Source of the DNA: Brevibacterium luteolum
Lineage (GTDB): Bacteria; Actinomycetota; Actinomycetes; Actinomycetales; Brevibacteriaceae
Reading direction: 5' to 3'
NCBI RefSeq assembly: GCF_013004595.1
Contig: NZ_JABEMC010000008.1
Location: forward strand, 1 to 64,000
Length of the DNA stretch: 64,000 nucleotides
This document shows, one piece after another, positions 52,279 through 62,179 of this stretch. The notes below the pieces were generated by a model. The model made no database searches. It was not told where the DNA came from and saw nothing but the letters and a program-made list of their open reading frames with translations. The position numbers were made by a program, and so were the translations under genes. Each line of letters starts with the position of its first letter. Within the stretch, counting starts at the first letter, position 1.

Positions 52279-52968
52279 ATGGATGCTATGAACGCACGGA
52301 TCCTGGTAATCGACGATGACACCGCGCTGGCGGAGATGATCGGCATTGTGCTCAAGAGCGAGGGCTTCGACCCGCACTTCTGCGCCACCGGCGATGGTGC
52401 GATGGAGGCCTTCCACAGTGTCAGGCCCGACCTCATCCTGCTCGACCTCATGCTGCCCGGCAAGGACGGCCTCGAGGTGTGCCGGGAGATCCGTGAGGAG
52501 TCCGGGGTGCCGATCATCATGCTCACCGCCAAGTCCGACACCGTCGACGTCGTCCTCGGACTCGAATCCGGTGCCGATGACTACGTGCCCAAGCCGTTCA
52601 AGCCCAAGGAGCTCGTCGCGCGCGTGCGCGCCCGCCTGCGGATGTCAGAGCCCTCCGCGCCCGAGGTGCTCAACGTCGGCGACGTCTCGATCGACGTCGC
52701 CGGGCACACCGTGACGAAGGGCGGCAAACCGGTGTCGCTGACCCCGCTGGAGTTCGACCTGCTCGTCGCGCTCGCCCGCAAACCCTGGCAGGTGTTCTCG
52801 CGCGAGACCCTGCTCGAGGAGGTGTGGGGCTATCGGCACGCCGCTGACACCCGGCTCGTCAACGTCCACGTCCAGCGGCTGCGCTCGAAGATCGAGAAGG
52901 ATCCGGAGAAGCCCGACATCGTCGTCACCGTCCGCGGTGTCGGCTACAAGGCGGGCCAGGCTTCGTGA
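52279..52968 (+). CDS. mtrA: Two-component response regulator MtrA
   Basis: OmpR-type response regulator essential in many actinobacteria, controlling wall hydrolases and osmotic response. It has 229 residues with the phosphoacceptor Asp56 (LILLDLMLPGKDG), the acidic pocket IDDD (11-14), the switch Thr and Lys of LTAKSDTVDVV and YVPKPFKPKE, and a C-terminal winged helix (LTPLEFDLLVALARKPWQVF). MDAMNARILV aligns with the N-terminus of the mycobacterial protein. GACAAT stands seven bases before the second ATG (52288), which is an alternative leaderless start. It overlaps mtrB by four bases. Confidence 0.96.
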   Translation: MDAMNARILVIDDDTALAEMIGIVLKSEGFDPHFCATGDGAMEAFHSVRPDLILLDLMLPGKDGLEVCREIREESGVPIIMLTAKSDTVDVVLGLESGADDYVPKPFKPKELVARVRARLRMSEPSAPEVLNVGDVSIDVAGHTVTKGGKPVSLTPLEFDLLVALARKPWQVFSRETLLEEVWGYRHAADTRLVNVHVQRLRSKIEKDPEKPDIVVTVRGVGYKAGQAS

Positions 52969-54686
52969 GTCGCTCCGCATCGGCCGTGCGACTGGGCCGG
53001 AGCGCCTGGGGCGGCCTCATGCGGATCTACCGGTTCCTCGCAGCGGCTTTCACCCGCTCGCTGCAGCTGCGCATCGTCGTGCTCACCATCCTGCTCACCA
53101 TCATCGCCGTCTACGGCGTCGGCAGCTTCATGGCCCAGCAGATCTCCCGCGGCCTGTTCGAAGCGAAGCTGTCCTCGGTCTCGACGCAGATGTCCGGCTA
53201 TGCCGGTGAGCTCGAATCGCTGTCCCCAGGTGAGGACGACAGCGCGCTGTCCGAAAGCCTCAACGTCCAGCTGCGCGGGATGCTCTCCCGGTCCCCGACC
53301 CCGCTGCGCTCGATCGCGCTGGAACCGCGGGAGCGCTCCTCCCAGGTCCAGCCGACGACCGCGGTCGTTTCCGGGCGCGAGGCGATCGCTCCCTCGGCGA
53401 TGCCGGATGCGTTCCGCAACGCTGTGTCCCAGGCGCAGGCCGGCGAACAGCTCTACCAGTCCGTCGAACTGCCTGGACCTGGCAGCTCACCGGGTCTCAT
53501 CCTCGCCCAGCAGGTGACCGTGCCCTCTGCCGGCCAGTTCGACCTCTACGTCGTCGCCGACCTGCAGGAGGAGCAGAACACGCTCGACTTCGTCCAGCGG
53601 GTGTTCATCGTCGCCGCCCTCGTGCTCGTGGTGCTCGTCGGCGCGGTCGCCTGGCTCGTCACCCGGCTCGTCGTCGTCCCGGTGCGCACCGGCTCCGAGG
53701 TGGCCCGCAAGCTCTCCGACGGCGACCTCGACCAGCGCATGCCGGTTCAGGGCAACGACGAGATCGCCACCCTGGCGCAGAGCTTCAACGACATGGCCGA
53801 CACGCTGCAGGACCAGATCATCCGCATGGAGCAGCTGACGGTGCTGCAGCGCCAGTTCGTCTCCGACGTGTCCCACGAGCTGCGCACCCCGCTCACCACC
53901 ATCCAGATGGCCTCGGACGTAATCTACGAGTCCCGCGACGAGCTCGACGAATCCCATCGCCGCATCGCCGAGCTGCTCAACTCGCAGGTCGAGCGCTTCG
54001 AGGCGCTGTTGAATGATCTGCTGGAGATCTCCCGCCACGACGCCGGTGCCGCCCAGCTGGTGACGAAGCCAGCCGATGTGTGCGAGGTCGTTTCCGGGGT
54101 CATCGACACGCTGTCGATGGTCGCCGATCACGCCGACACCCGCATCGTGCTGCACGCTCCCTCGGCCCCGGTCATGGCCGAGATCGACCGGGTGCGCATC
54201 AACCGGGTGGTCCGCAACCTCATCGTCAACGCCATCGAGCACGGCGAGCAGCGCCGGATCGACGTGTTCGTCGCCGCCAACGCCGAGGCGGTGGCCGTGA
54301 GCGTGCGCGACCACGGGGTGGGCATGACAGAGGAGCAGGTCGAGCACGTCTTCGACCGGTTCTGGCGGGCCGACCCGTCTCGCCGCCGCACGCTCGGCGG
54401 CTCCGGGCTCGGCCTGGCGATCTCCCTGGAGGACGCCCACCTGCACGGCGGCTGGCTGCAGGCCTGGGGCCGGGCCGGGGAGGGCTCGTGCTTCCGGCTC
54501 ACGATCCCGCGCCGGGAGGGCCAGTCGATCACCACCTCGCCGCTGCCGCTGCCGCCGGCCGATGCACGCGTCGGCGGCACCGCACTCGTGGCAGGACCGG
54601 CCACCTCGGACGGTTCGCTGCGCATCCAGACCGGCAGCATCCCGATCGTCGTCGAGACCCAGGAGGCCAGCGATGAGACCGCGTAG
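52965..54686 (+). CDS. mtrB: Sensor histidine kinase MtrB
   Basis: Membrane histidine kinase partner of MtrA. It has 573 residues. A cytosolic N-terminus, helix 1 (about 35-58), extracytoplasmic sensor (60-205), helix 2 (about 210-232) and HAMP (233-290) precede the phosphoacceptor His304 in SDVSHELRTPL. The ATP site includes the N-box NLIVNAIEHGEQ, DHGVGMTEEQVEHVFDRFW and GGSGLGLAIS. The C-terminal tail (about 525-573) is variable. It starts with GTG overlapping the mtrA stop. Confidence 0.95.
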   Translation: MSRSASAVRLGRSAWGGLMRIYRFLAAAFTRSLQLRIVVLTILLTIIAVYGVGSFMAQQISRGLFEAKLSSVSTQMSGYAGELESLSPGEDDSALSESLNVQLRGMLSRSPTPLRSIALEPRERSSQVQPTTAVVSGREAIAPSAMPDAFRNAVSQAQAGEQLYQSVELPGPGSSPGLILAQQVTVPSAGQFDLYVVADLQEEQNTLDFVQRVFIVAALVLVVLVGAVAWLVTRLVVVPVRTGSEVARKLSDGDLDQRMPVQGNDEIATLAQSFNDMADTLQDQIIRMEQLTVLQRQFVSDVSHELRTPLTTIQMASDVIYESRDELDESHRRIAELLNSQVERFEALLNDLLEISRHDAGAAQLVTKPADVCEVVSGVIDTLSMVADHADTRIVLHAPSAPVMAEIDRVRINRVVRNLIVNAIEHGEQRRIDVFVAANAEAVAVSVRDHGVGMTEEQVEHVFDRFWRADPSRRRTLGGSGLGLAISLEDAHLHGGWLQAWGRAGEGSCFRLTIPRREGQSITTSPLPLPPADARVGGTALVAGPATSDGSLRIQTGSIPIVVETQEASDETA

Positions 54687-56367
54687 CCTGCTCGCCGCCA
54701 TCCTCACAGCCGTGTTCCTCATCTCCGGCTGCGCTTCGATCCCGAAGGACGGATCGGTCGGCCACCGTGACGTCAGGGGCGATGACCCGCACGTCCAGTC
54801 GCGCATTGATCCCGACGGTCCTGTCCCCGGGCAGAGCCCGAACGAGATCGTCCGCGGGTTCCTCGCCGCCGGAGCCGGCTACAGCAACAACTTCGAAGTC
54901 GCCCGCTCCTACCTCACCGACAGCTTCGCCGACGAATGGAACCCGCTGTCCTCGGTCACTGTGCTGCAGCCTGGGCGCACACTGGATTCGGTGACGAGCG
55001 AGGTCACCACCGACTCGCAGTCGGTGTCGCTGACGATCCCGGTCGGCGGTGTGCTCGACGACCGCCGCATCTACCGCGAATCGGCCCGCGGCACCCAGGT
55101 CGATATGGACTTCACGCTGCGGCAGGTCAACGGCGAATGGCGGATCTCGCAGGCCCCGGCGGGCATGGTGCTCACCGCCGTGAACTTCTCGACCCTGTTC
55201 CAGCCCTACCCGCTGTACTTCTACTCACCGGGTTACGAGCTGCTCGTGCCCGACACCCGCTGGTTCATCCGCTCACCGGCGACGGCCAGTGAGATCATGA
55301 CCGAGCTGCTCGGCGGCCCGGCCGACTACCTCACCGGTGCCGTCGTCTCCGCGATCCCCGACGGCACCCAGCTCGACCCGCGCTCCGTTGCCGTCTCCGA
55401 CGGCGTCGCCCGCGTCGAACTGTCTGCGACTGCCTCGGGCCTGGATGAGCGCACCAACGGGCGGATCGCGATGCAGATCCAGACAACGCTCAAAGAAGTC
55501 GGGTCGATCACCGCGGCGCGGGTCTCCGGCACGAGCGGCGAACTCGACTACGGCTCCCTGCCCGATGTGCCCACCACGCTGAACATCTCCGGCAACCCGA
55601 TCGCGATCTCCGACCGGCGGCTCGTGCGCATCCTCGGCACCACCATCGAGCCGATCGACGGGGCCCCGCAGCTCGTCGACGGAGCGGCCCGGCCTGCGAT
55701 CGCCCTCGACGAGTCGATGTACGCCTACATCGCCGACGACGCGCAGGCTGTGCGGCGCCTGTTCGCCGACCGTCTCAACGACGAGGAGGTGCTGCGCGGT
55801 GAGAGCTACGCCAGCCTGTCCTTCGACAAGGAGGGCTGGCTGTGGGCGGCGGAGACGGCCTCCGACGGCAATATCCAGGCCATCAGCCGCAACAGCGACC
55901 TCACCGAGGTGGCGGTCCCGTTCCTGGGCGGCCGCACGGTGACGAGCATCGGCGTCTCACCCGACGGCACCCGCCTGGCAGTGCTCAGCAGCGACGGCGA
56001 CGACACCCGTCTGGAGGTCGTCGGCATCTCCCGGGACTCCCAGGGCGCCCCGACCGGGGTGTCCTCGGCGACGCCCCTGCAGGTGGCGACGGGCTTCTCG
56101 AAGATCACTGACTTCTCCTGGTTCGGCTACGACGCCCTCGTCCTGCTCGGCGCCGAACAGGGCACGAGCGTCGAACCGCTGTCCGTGCCGGTCTCCGGGC
56201 CCTCGACCTCGCTCGGCTCGATCGAGGGCGGCACGCAGATCACCTCCGGTGAGGAACAGCGCTCCGTGCGCGTCGGCACCGCTGACGGCGAGATCTACAG
56301 CTACGGGGCAGGCTCGTGGCAGAAGCTCGTCGACGCCCAGACCTACGACCCGGCAGCGCCGGGCTGA
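54673..56367 (+). CDS. lpqB: Lipoprotein LpqB
   Basis: Lipoprotein that modulates MtrB signalling. It has 564 residues. The signal peptide ends with LISGC, with the lipid-bearing Cys19. A GerMN-like domain (about 190-300; TEIMTELLGGPADYLT-type sequence) is followed by the LpqB beta-propeller region (350-550; RRLVRILGTT, ARPAIALDESMYAYI). It overlaps mtrB by 14 bases and has a perfect AGGAGG six bases before the ATG. The mtrA-mtrB-lpqB order is standard for actinobacteria. Confidence 0.93.
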   Translation: MRPRSLLAAILTAVFLISGCASIPKDGSVGHRDVRGDDPHVQSRIDPDGPVPGQSPNEIVRGFLAAGAGYSNNFEVARSYLTDSFADEWNPLSSVTVLQPGRTLDSVTSEVTTDSQSVSLTIPVGGVLDDRRIYRESARGTQVDMDFTLRQVNGEWRISQAPAGMVLTAVNFSTLFQPYPLYFYSPGYELLVPDTRWFIRSPATASEIMTELLGGPADYLTGAVVSAIPDGTQLDPRSVAVSDGVARVELSATASGLDERTNGRIAMQIQTTLKEVGSITAARVSGTSGELDYGSLPDVPTTLNISGNPIAISDRRLVRILGTTIEPIDGAPQLVDGAARPAIALDESMYAYIADDAQAVRRLFADRLNDEEVLRGESYASLSFDKEGWLWAAETASDGNIQAISRNSDLTEVAVPFLGGRTVTSIGVSPDGTRLAVLSSDGDDTRLEVVGISRDSQGAPTGVSSATPLQVATGFSKITDFSWFGYDALVLLGAEQGTSVEPLSVPVSGPSTSLGSIEGGTQITSGEEQRSVRVGTADGEIYSYGAGSWQKLVDAQTYDPAAPG

Positions 56368-56408
56368 CGGCCGCCGACCTGAGGTCACAAACGCCGTCTC
56401 CCCGTTGC

Positions 56409-56460
56409 CCGCGCCCGAGGCGCCGGGCAGGCTGGGACGATGGGCGCACCTCGGGCACGG
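56409..56460. repeat. Inverted pair of dispersed repeats flanking the comF start
   Basis: 56409-56428 (minus orientation) and 56446-56460 (plus orientation) can pair over 15 bases with two G-U-type mismatches, leaving the comF ATG in the loop. Confidence 0.55.
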
Positions 56461-57180
56461 GGCCCGGTCACAGCGTGGGCGGCCGCAGCCGCCGATGAGC
56501 TCGCCGAGCTCGTCATCCCGCGCGCCTGCGTGGGCTGCGGGGCCGACACCGTCTCCGTGTGCGGACACTGCCTGACCGGGATGGCCACCGAGACCATCAC
56601 CGCGGTGCCGCGCTACGGCACCGCAGCTGTCACCGCCGCAGGGCCCTACACCGGGGTGCTGCGGGCAGCGCTGGTGGCCTTCAAGGAATCAGGCCGGAAG
56701 GACCTCGCCCCGCTGCTCGGCCTGCAGCTGGCCCGGTCGCTCACCGCCTGCCTGCAGGAGACCCCGGCACCCGGCAGGCTCGTCATCCTCGTCCCGGTCC
56801 CGGCCACACCGCGGGCGCGCCGGGCACGCGACGGCAACCACGTCGCCCAGCTGTGCGCGGCCGCCGCAGATCTGCTGAACACCGACGGGCTGCGGGTGCA
56901 CACCGCCGAGCTGCTGACAGTCAGGCGGCACCGCGACCAGGTCGGCTTCGGCGCCCGCAGCCGGCGCCGCAACGTGCGCGGCTCCCACGCACTCGACACC
57001 CGCCTGACACCTCGGGCCCGGCACGCGCTGTCGGAGGCGACCACGATCCTCATCGACGACATCTGCACCACCGGGGCAACCCTTGCCGAGTCGGCACGCG
57101 CGCTGCGCACCGGCGGCATCCTGCCATGTGGAACAGCTGTGATCGCACTCGCCCCCGGCAGTGGTTCCCTCGAGCGCTGA
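56440..57180 (+). CDS. comF: ComF family phosphoribosyltransferase-like protein
   Basis: A 246-residue protein with an N-terminal zinc-ribbon-like pair (ACVGCG, CGHCLTG) and a type I phosphoribosyltransferase domain: the PRPP loop ILIDDICTTGATLAESAR near 205-222. ComF proteins assist DNA uptake in other bacteria; no competence operon is in this window and the role here is unproven. The ATG has CAGGCT six bases upstream (leaderless pattern). Two dispersed-repeat copies in opposite orientation flank the start codon. Confidence 0.87.
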   Translation: MGAPRARGPVTAWAAAAADELAELVIPRACVGCGADTVSVCGHCLTGMATETITAVPRYGTAAVTAAGPYTGVLRAALVAFKESGRKDLAPLLGLQLARSLTACLQETPAPGRLVILVPVPATPRARRARDGNHVAQLCAAAADLLNTDGLRVHTAELLTVRRHRDQVGFGARSRRRNVRGSHALDTRLTPRARHALSEATTILIDDICTTGATLAESARALRTGGILPCGTAVIALAPGSGSLER

Positions 57181-57185
57181 GATGG

Positions 57186-57219
57186 TATGTAATGGAGTAA
57201 CCCCATCCGATCGGATGGG
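57186..57219 (+). promoter_or_regulatory. hpf promoter with perfect 18-bp palindrome
   Basis: TATGTAAT (57186-57193) is a -10-like box. CCCATCCGA/TCGGATGGG at 57202-57219 is a gapless palindrome located at or just after the predicted transcription start and 41 bases before the ATG. Confidence 0.55.
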
Positions 57220-57260
57220 TACGGAGCGATCCGTCTCCCCGACGTGTAAAGGAAGTCACC

Positions 57261-57950
57261 ATGGACATCGTCGTCAAAGGTCGCCACACGACCATCTCCG
57301 ACAGTTTCCGGTCACATATCGAGGACAAGGTCTCCAAGGTCGAGCAGCTGGCGCCGCGCGCCCTGCGCACCGAGGTCGTCGCCACGCACGACGCGAACAC
57401 CAGCCAGCCCGACACCGCCGAGCGCGTTGAGATCACCGTCATCGCCAAGGGCCCGGTGCTCCGCGCGGAGGCACACGCATCCGACCGCTACGCGGCCCTC
57501 GACCTCGCCTGGGCGAAGCTGCTTGAGCGACTGCGCCGGGCGCGCGATCGCCGCAAGGTCTCCCGCAAGGGCGGACACCGCCAGGCCTCGACCGCCGAGG
57601 CGCTCGCCGAGCTCGAAGTCATCGAGCCGCTGGCGCCGAGCCAGGAGGACGACAGCCAGACCGAGCAGCCCAGCACCGACAAGACCAACGGGCGCATCAA
57701 GTCCGAAGGCGATTCGCCGGTGGTGCTGCGCGAGAAGAACTTCCCCGCCAACCCGATCGGCATCGAGGAGGCCCTCAACCGGATGGAGATGGTCGGCCAC
57801 GACTTCTACATCTTCATCGATGAGGAGACCTCCAAGCCCTCGGTCGTCTACCGCCGCCGCGGCTGGAGCTACGGCGTCATCACCCTCGACGAGTCGCTCA
57901 ACGACACCGCCGAGGCGCCGGCCGAGCAGCCGGCAGCAGCGGAGGGATGA
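57261..57950 (+). CDS. hpf: Long-form ribosome hibernation-promoting factor
   Basis: A 229-residue protein that binds 30S subunits and dimerises ribosomes in stationary phase. The N-terminal domain (1-105; MDIVVKGRHTTISDSFR, ASDRYAALDLAWAKLLERL) is joined by a disordered linker (120-155) to a C-terminal dimerisation domain (160-215; NRMEMVGHDFYIFIDEETSKPSVVYRRRGW). AAAGGAAG lies before the ATG. The comF-hpf-secA neighbourhood is conserved in actinobacteria. Confidence 0.94.
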   Translation: MDIVVKGRHTTISDSFRSHIEDKVSKVEQLAPRALRTEVVATHDANTSQPDTAERVEITVIAKGPVLRAEAHASDRYAALDLAWAKLLERLRRARDRRKVSRKGGHRQASTAEALAELEVIEPLAPSQEDDSQTEQPSTDKTNGRIKSEGDSPVVLREKNFPANPIGIEEALNRMEMVGHDFYIFIDEETSKPSVVYRRRGWSYGVITLDESLNDTAEAPAEQPAAAEG

Positions 57951-57971
57951 TCGAGCAGAGCTGAGACCCCG

Positions 57972-59240
57972 ATGAGGGTTCCGACACTCAGCCCGGAAGC
58001 GGCCAGGCGATGCGCCCTGGCCGCTTCCGGCTTCTCCAAGCCCCGCCCGTTCACCGTCAACGCCGGGCACCTCAGACGCACCTTCGAACGCCTCGGCGTC
58101 GTGCAGATCGACTCGGTCGCGCGGCTCGTGCGCGCCCACTACCTGCCGTTCTTCTCCCGGCTCGGGCCCTATGACACGACCCGGCTCGACCGGCTCTTCA
58201 ACTCCGCTCCGCGGATGGGCGTCGAATACTGGAGCCACGAAGCCGCCTACGCACCGATCGAGATCGTCAACGGCTGGCACCGCAGGCGCGCCGAATGGTT
58301 CCGCCGCGACCTCGGCCAGCGGCACCCGGACACCGGCGCGGACTTCGTCGCACTCATGCACGACGTCGAAGACGCGCTGCAGGCCGGACCGGCGACCGCC
58401 CGGCAGCTGGCTGAGCGCGTCGACCACGCGATCCCCGAACGCCCCAAGGACCACTGGGGGTGGAACCACAGCCACACGAAGCGGGCGGCCGAGGCGCTCT
58501 TCCACGCCGGGCGGATCTCGGCGGCCGGGCGCAACCAGCACTTCGAGCGCCTCTACGCCCTGCCCTCATACGTCGACCCGAGACTGACCCGGCCGCCGCT
58601 GCGCTTCGGCCCCGACGACGACCCCACCCTCGGGCTGCGTCCGGGCACCGGACGGATCCCGCGCGGCATCACCGGCATCAGCGATGACATGCTCACCCCG
58701 ATGCGCACCGCCGCCCGGGCGCTGGGCGTCGGCACGCTCGACTGCTTCGCCGACTACTACCGCGCCGGCCGCGCCGACACGGCCGCCGCGATCGCCGCGC
58801 TGACCGGCGCCGGGGAGCTCATCGAGGTCGAGGTCGCCGGGCAGCGCGCCTACCGCTGGCACAAGGCCCCGGTCCCGAGGCGGGTCGAGGCCTGTGCACT
58901 GCTGGCGCCCTTCGACCCGCTGGTGTTCAACCGCCGGCGGATCAGCTGGCTGTTCGACTTCGACTACCGCATCGAGATCTACACACCTGCCGATAAGCGC
59001 ATCTACGGCTACTACGTGCTGCCGTTCCTGTGCGGCGACCGGCTGGTCGGCCGCGTCGACGTGGCCGCAGACCGGCAGCGCGGCGAGCTCAACGTCCACG
59101 CCGTGCACTGGGAGGACTGGCTTGAGGTGGGCCAGCGTGCTGCGTGCCGGCAGGCGCTGGAGGCCGAACTGGAGCAGATGCGGCACTGGCTGGGCCTCAC
59201 ACGCACGGTGTTCGGCGTCAGCGAACAGGAAAGCGCCTGA
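57972..59240 (+). CDS. YcaQ/AlkZ-like DNA glycosylase family protein
   Basis: A 422-residue winged-helix protein of the HTH_42 family, whose members include the interstrand-crosslink DNA glycosylase YcaQ. The catalytic Q-phi-D motif is present as VVQIDSVARL (44-48 region). Further family sequence: EYWSHEAAYAPIE, DHWGWNHSHTKRAAEALFHAGR, and LLAPFDPLVFNRRRISWLFDFDYRIEIYTP. It probably repairs alkylated or crosslinked bases. The ATG lacks a strong Shine-Dalgarno. A hairpin that includes its stop codon follows. Confidence 0.88.
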   Translation: MRVPTLSPEAARRCALAASGFSKPRPFTVNAGHLRRTFERLGVVQIDSVARLVRAHYLPFFSRLGPYDTTRLDRLFNSAPRMGVEYWSHEAAYAPIEIVNGWHRRRAEWFRRDLGQRHPDTGADFVALMHDVEDALQAGPATARQLAERVDHAIPERPKDHWGWNHSHTKRAAEALFHAGRISAAGRNQHFERLYALPSYVDPRLTRPPLRFGPDDDPTLGLRPGTGRIPRGITGISDDMLTPMRTAARALGVGTLDCFADYYRAGRADTAAAIAALTGAGELIEVEVAGQRAYRWHKAPVPRRVEACALLAPFDPLVFNRRRISWLFDFDYRIEIYTPADKRIYGYYVLPFLCGDRLVGRVDVAADRQRGELNVHAVHWEDWLEVGQRAACRQALEAELEQMRHWLGLTRTVFGVSEQESA

Positions 59241-59271
59241 GGTTTGCGCCGCCGTTGAGCTCTCAGGCGCT
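59232..59271. terminator. Hairpin between the ycaQ-like gene and secA
   Basis: Perfect nine-base arms AGCGCCTGA (59232-59240, containing the stop codon) and TCAGGCGCT (59263-59271) with a 22-base loop. The right arm adjoins a possible secA -10 (TAAGCT 59271-59276), so it may instead be regulatory. Confidence 0.5.
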
Positions 59272-59344
59272 AAGCTAATGGACGGACGACAGTCAGAAGC
59301 AAGAACCACACCCCCTGCACACCGGGTGGGTGACAAGGAGAATC

Positions 59345-62077
59345 GTGGCCAATTTCCTGGAAAAGCTGCTGCGCACCGGCGAGGGCCGGACGCTGAAGAA
59401 GCTGCGCACCTACGTCACGGCGATCAACAATCTCGAAGACGAGTTCAAGGAGATGACCGACGCCGAGATCCGGGAGGAGACCGACCGCTTCAAGGAGCGG
59501 ATTGCCGATGGCGCCACGCTCGACTCGCTGCTGCCTGAGGCGTTCGCGGCAGTCCGCGAAGCCTCTGTGCGCACCCTGGGCATGCGCCACTTCGATGTCC
59601 AGCTCATGGGCGGCGGCGCCCTGCACCTGGGCAACATCGCTGAGATGAAGACCGGTGAGGGCAAGACGCTTGTCGCCACCGCGCCGGCCTATCTCAATGC
59701 GCTGACCGGCAAGGGCGTCCACGTCGTCACCGTCAACGACTACCTCGCCAGCTACCAGTCCGAGCTCATGGGCCGGGTGTTCCGGTTCCTCGGCATGGAG
59801 ACCGGCTGCATCATGGCGCAGATGTCGAACACCGCCCGCCGTGAGCAGTATGCCGCCGACATCACCTACGGCACGAACAACGAGTTCGGCTTCGACTATC
59901 TGCGCGACAACATGGCCTGGAGTGCTGAGGAGATGGTCCAGCGCGGCCACAACTTCGTCATCGTCGATGAGGTCGACTCGATCCTCATCGATGAGGCGCG
60001 CACCCCGCTCATCATCTCCGGCCCAGCCGAAGGCGATGCTGACCGCTGGTACGGCGAGTTCGCCAATGTCGTCAAGCGGCTCAAGTCTGAGCGCGACTAC
60101 GAGGTCGATGAGAAGAAGCGCACCATCGGCATCCTCGAATCCGGCATCGAGAAGGTCGAGAACTACCTCGGCATCCAGAACCTCTACGACCCGGACAACA
60201 CCCCGCTCATCAGCTTCCTCAACAACGCCATCCGCGCCAAGGAGCTGTTCAAGCGCGACAAGGACTACGTCATCCTCGACGGCGAGATCCTCATCGTCGA
60301 CGAGCACACCGGCCGCATCCTGCGCGGGCGGCGCTACAACGAGGGCCTGCACCAGGCGATCGAGGCCAAGGAGAACGTCGACGTCAAGCCGGAGAACCAG
60401 ACCCTGGCGACGATCACGCTGCAGAACTACTTCCGGCTCTACGACAAGCTCTCCGGCATGACCGGCACCGCCGAGACCGAGGCTGCGGAATTCATGTCGA
60501 CCTACAAGCTCGGCGTCGTCCCGATCCCGACGAACAAGCCGATGCAGCGCGTCGACCAGTCCGACCTCGTCTACAAGACCGTCGAGGCGAAGTTCGATGC
60601 CGTCGTCGACGACATCGTCGAACGGCACGCCGACGGCCAGCCGGTGCTCATCGGCACCACGAGTGTGGAGAAGAGCGAATACCTCTCCAAGCAGCTGTCG
60701 AAGCAGGGTGTGCGCCACGAGGTGCTCAACGCCAAGAACCATGAGCGTGAGGCTGCGATCGTCGCCCTGGCCGGACGCAAGGGTGCGGTCACCGTCGCCA
60801 CCAACATGGCCGGCCGCGGTACCGACATCATGCTCGGCGGCAATGCCGAGCACATCGCCGTTGCCGAGATGGCTGAGAAGGGCCTCGACCCGAAGGAGAA
60901 CGAGGAGGAGTACGAGGCGCTGTGGCCGGAGGTGCTCGCTGCTGCCGAGGAACGCGTCGAGGCCGAGGCCGAGGAGGTCCGGGAGGCCGGTGGCCTCTAC
61001 GTGCTCGGCACCGAACGTCACGAATCGCGCCGCATCGACAACCAGCTGCGCGGCCGCTCCGGCCGTCAGGGCGATCCTGGTGAGTCCCGCTTCTACCTGT
61101 CGCTGCAGGATGACCTCATGCGCCTGTTCGGCTCCGGGGCCGCCGAGCGGATCATGTCGATCGCCGATGTGCCCGACGACGTGCCGCTGGAGTCGAAGAT
61201 GGTTACCCGTGCCATCCTGTCGGCTCAGACGCAGATCGAACAGCGCAACGCCGAACAGCGCAAGAACGTCCTGAAGTACGACGACGTCCTCAACCGCCAG
61301 CGCACCGTCATCTACGGTGAGCGCCGCCGCGTGCTCGATGGCGCGGACCTGGCCGAGCAGGTGCAGCTGTTCCGCGACGACGTCATCGACGCCTATGTCT
61401 CCGGCGCCACGAACGGTCCTCCTGAGAAGTGGGAGATCGACAAGCTCTTCGAGGCCCTTGAAGAGCTCTACGACCCCTCCATCACTCCTGAAGACCTGGC
61501 CGATGACGCCGGCGGCAAGGAGAACCTCACCCGCGAGAAGATGCTCAAGGAGATTCGCGCCGACGCCGACCTCGCTTACGACAACCGCGAGGAGGAGCTC
61601 GGCGAGGAGGCGATGCGCGAGCTCGAGCGCCGCGTCGTGCTCTCGGTCATCGACAAGCGGTGGCGTGAGCACCTCTACGAGATGGACTACCTCAAGAACG
61701 GCATCGGCCTGCGTGCGATGGCCCAGCGCGACCCGCTGGTCGAGTACCAGCGCGAGGGCTTCGAGATGTTCAACACCATGCAGGAGGGCATCAAGGAAGA
61801 CGTTGTCCGCCTGACGAACAAGCTCGAAGTCCAGGTCCGCATCAACCCGGGCGAGGACCCTGAGGATCCCAGCGACGACTTCGTCGAGGTCGAAGCCGAA
61901 GAGCTCAAGCCGAAGAAGCCGAAGATGCAGCTCTCCGCCCCGAGCGAGACCGGCGACGCCCAGGTCATGCGCTCCAACGGCCAGACCAGCGGCGGCTCTG
62001 CCGCCGGATCCGACGAAGACTCCGCACCGGCCCCGGCCAACCGGGCTGAGCGCCGCAAGGCCAAGAAGAAGCGCTGA
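59345..62077 (+). CDS. secA: Preprotein translocase ATPase SecA
   Basis: Motor ATPase of the general secretion pathway. It has 910 residues. Walker A MKTGEGKT (101-108), Walker [15 protein letters not shown] (about 206), the second nucleotide domain with [14 protein letters not shown] and [20 protein letters not shown], and the preprotein crosslinking and helical scaffold domains are all complete. The last 60 residues are low-complexity and basic ([12 protein letters not shown]) without the cysteine zinc motif. The GTG start has AAGGAG four bases upstream. This is the housekeeping SecA1 type. Confidence 0.97.
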   Translation: MANFLEKLLRTGEGRTLKKLRTYVTAINNLEDEFKEMTDAEIREETDRFKERIADGATLDSLLPEAFAAVREASVRTLGMRHFDVQLMGGGALHLGNIAEMKTGEGKTLVATAPAYLNALTGKGVHVVTVNDYLASYQSELMGRVFRFLGMETGCIMAQMSNTARREQYAADITYGTNNEFGFDYLRDNMAWSAEEMVQRGHNFVIVDEVDSILIDEARTPLIISGPAEGDADRWYGEFANVVKRLKSERDYEVDEKKRTIGILESGIEKVENYLGIQNLYDPDNTPLISFLNNAIRAKELFKRDKDYVILDGEILIVDEHTGRILRGRRYNEGLHQAIEAKENVDVKPENQTLATITLQNYFRLYDKLSGMTGTAETEAAEFMSTYKLGVVPIPTNKPMQRVDQSDLVYKTVEAKFDAVVDDIVERHADGQPVLIGTTSVEKSEYLSKQLSKQGVRHEVLNAKNHEREAAIVALAGRKGAVTVATNMAGRGTDIMLGGNAEHIAVAEMAEKGLDPKENEEEYEALWPEVLAAAEERVEAEAEEVREAGGLYVLGTERHESRRIDNQLRGRSGRQGDPGESRFYLSLQDDLMRLFGSGAAERIMSIADVPDDVPLESKMVTRAILSAQTQIEQRNAEQRKNVLKYDDVLNRQRTVIYGERRRVLDGADLAEQVQLFRDDVIDAYVSGATNGPPEKWEIDKLFEALEELYDPSITPEDLADDAGGKENLTREKMLKEIRADADLAYDNREEELGEEAMRELERRVVLSVIDKRWREHLYEMDYLKNGIGLRAMAQRDPLVEYQREGFEMFNTMQEGIKEDVVRLTNKLEVQVRINPGEDPEDPSDDFVEVEAEELKPKKPKMQLSAPSETGDAQVMRSNGQTSGGSAAGSDEDSAPAPANRAERRKAKKKR

Positions 62078-62089
62078 TCACCAGCTCGT

Positions 62090-62132
62090 GATGGCGGTCT
62101 GTCGGCAGCATCTGCTGCCGCAGGCCGCCATC
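62090..62132. terminator. Bidirectional terminator after secA
   Basis: Left arm 62090-62110 and right arm 62113-62132 pair almost fully (about 20 bases with one bulge). It lies between secA and the convergent Rv3235-family gene. Confidence 0.75.
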
Positions 62133-62179
62133 AGCATTCACGGACGAATCGACGGTTGCCTCAGGCGGTCTCCAGCGGT

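Noticed and set aside
59270..61672. An 800-residue open frame on the minus strand
   Set aside because: Antisense to secA, with no recognisable motif.
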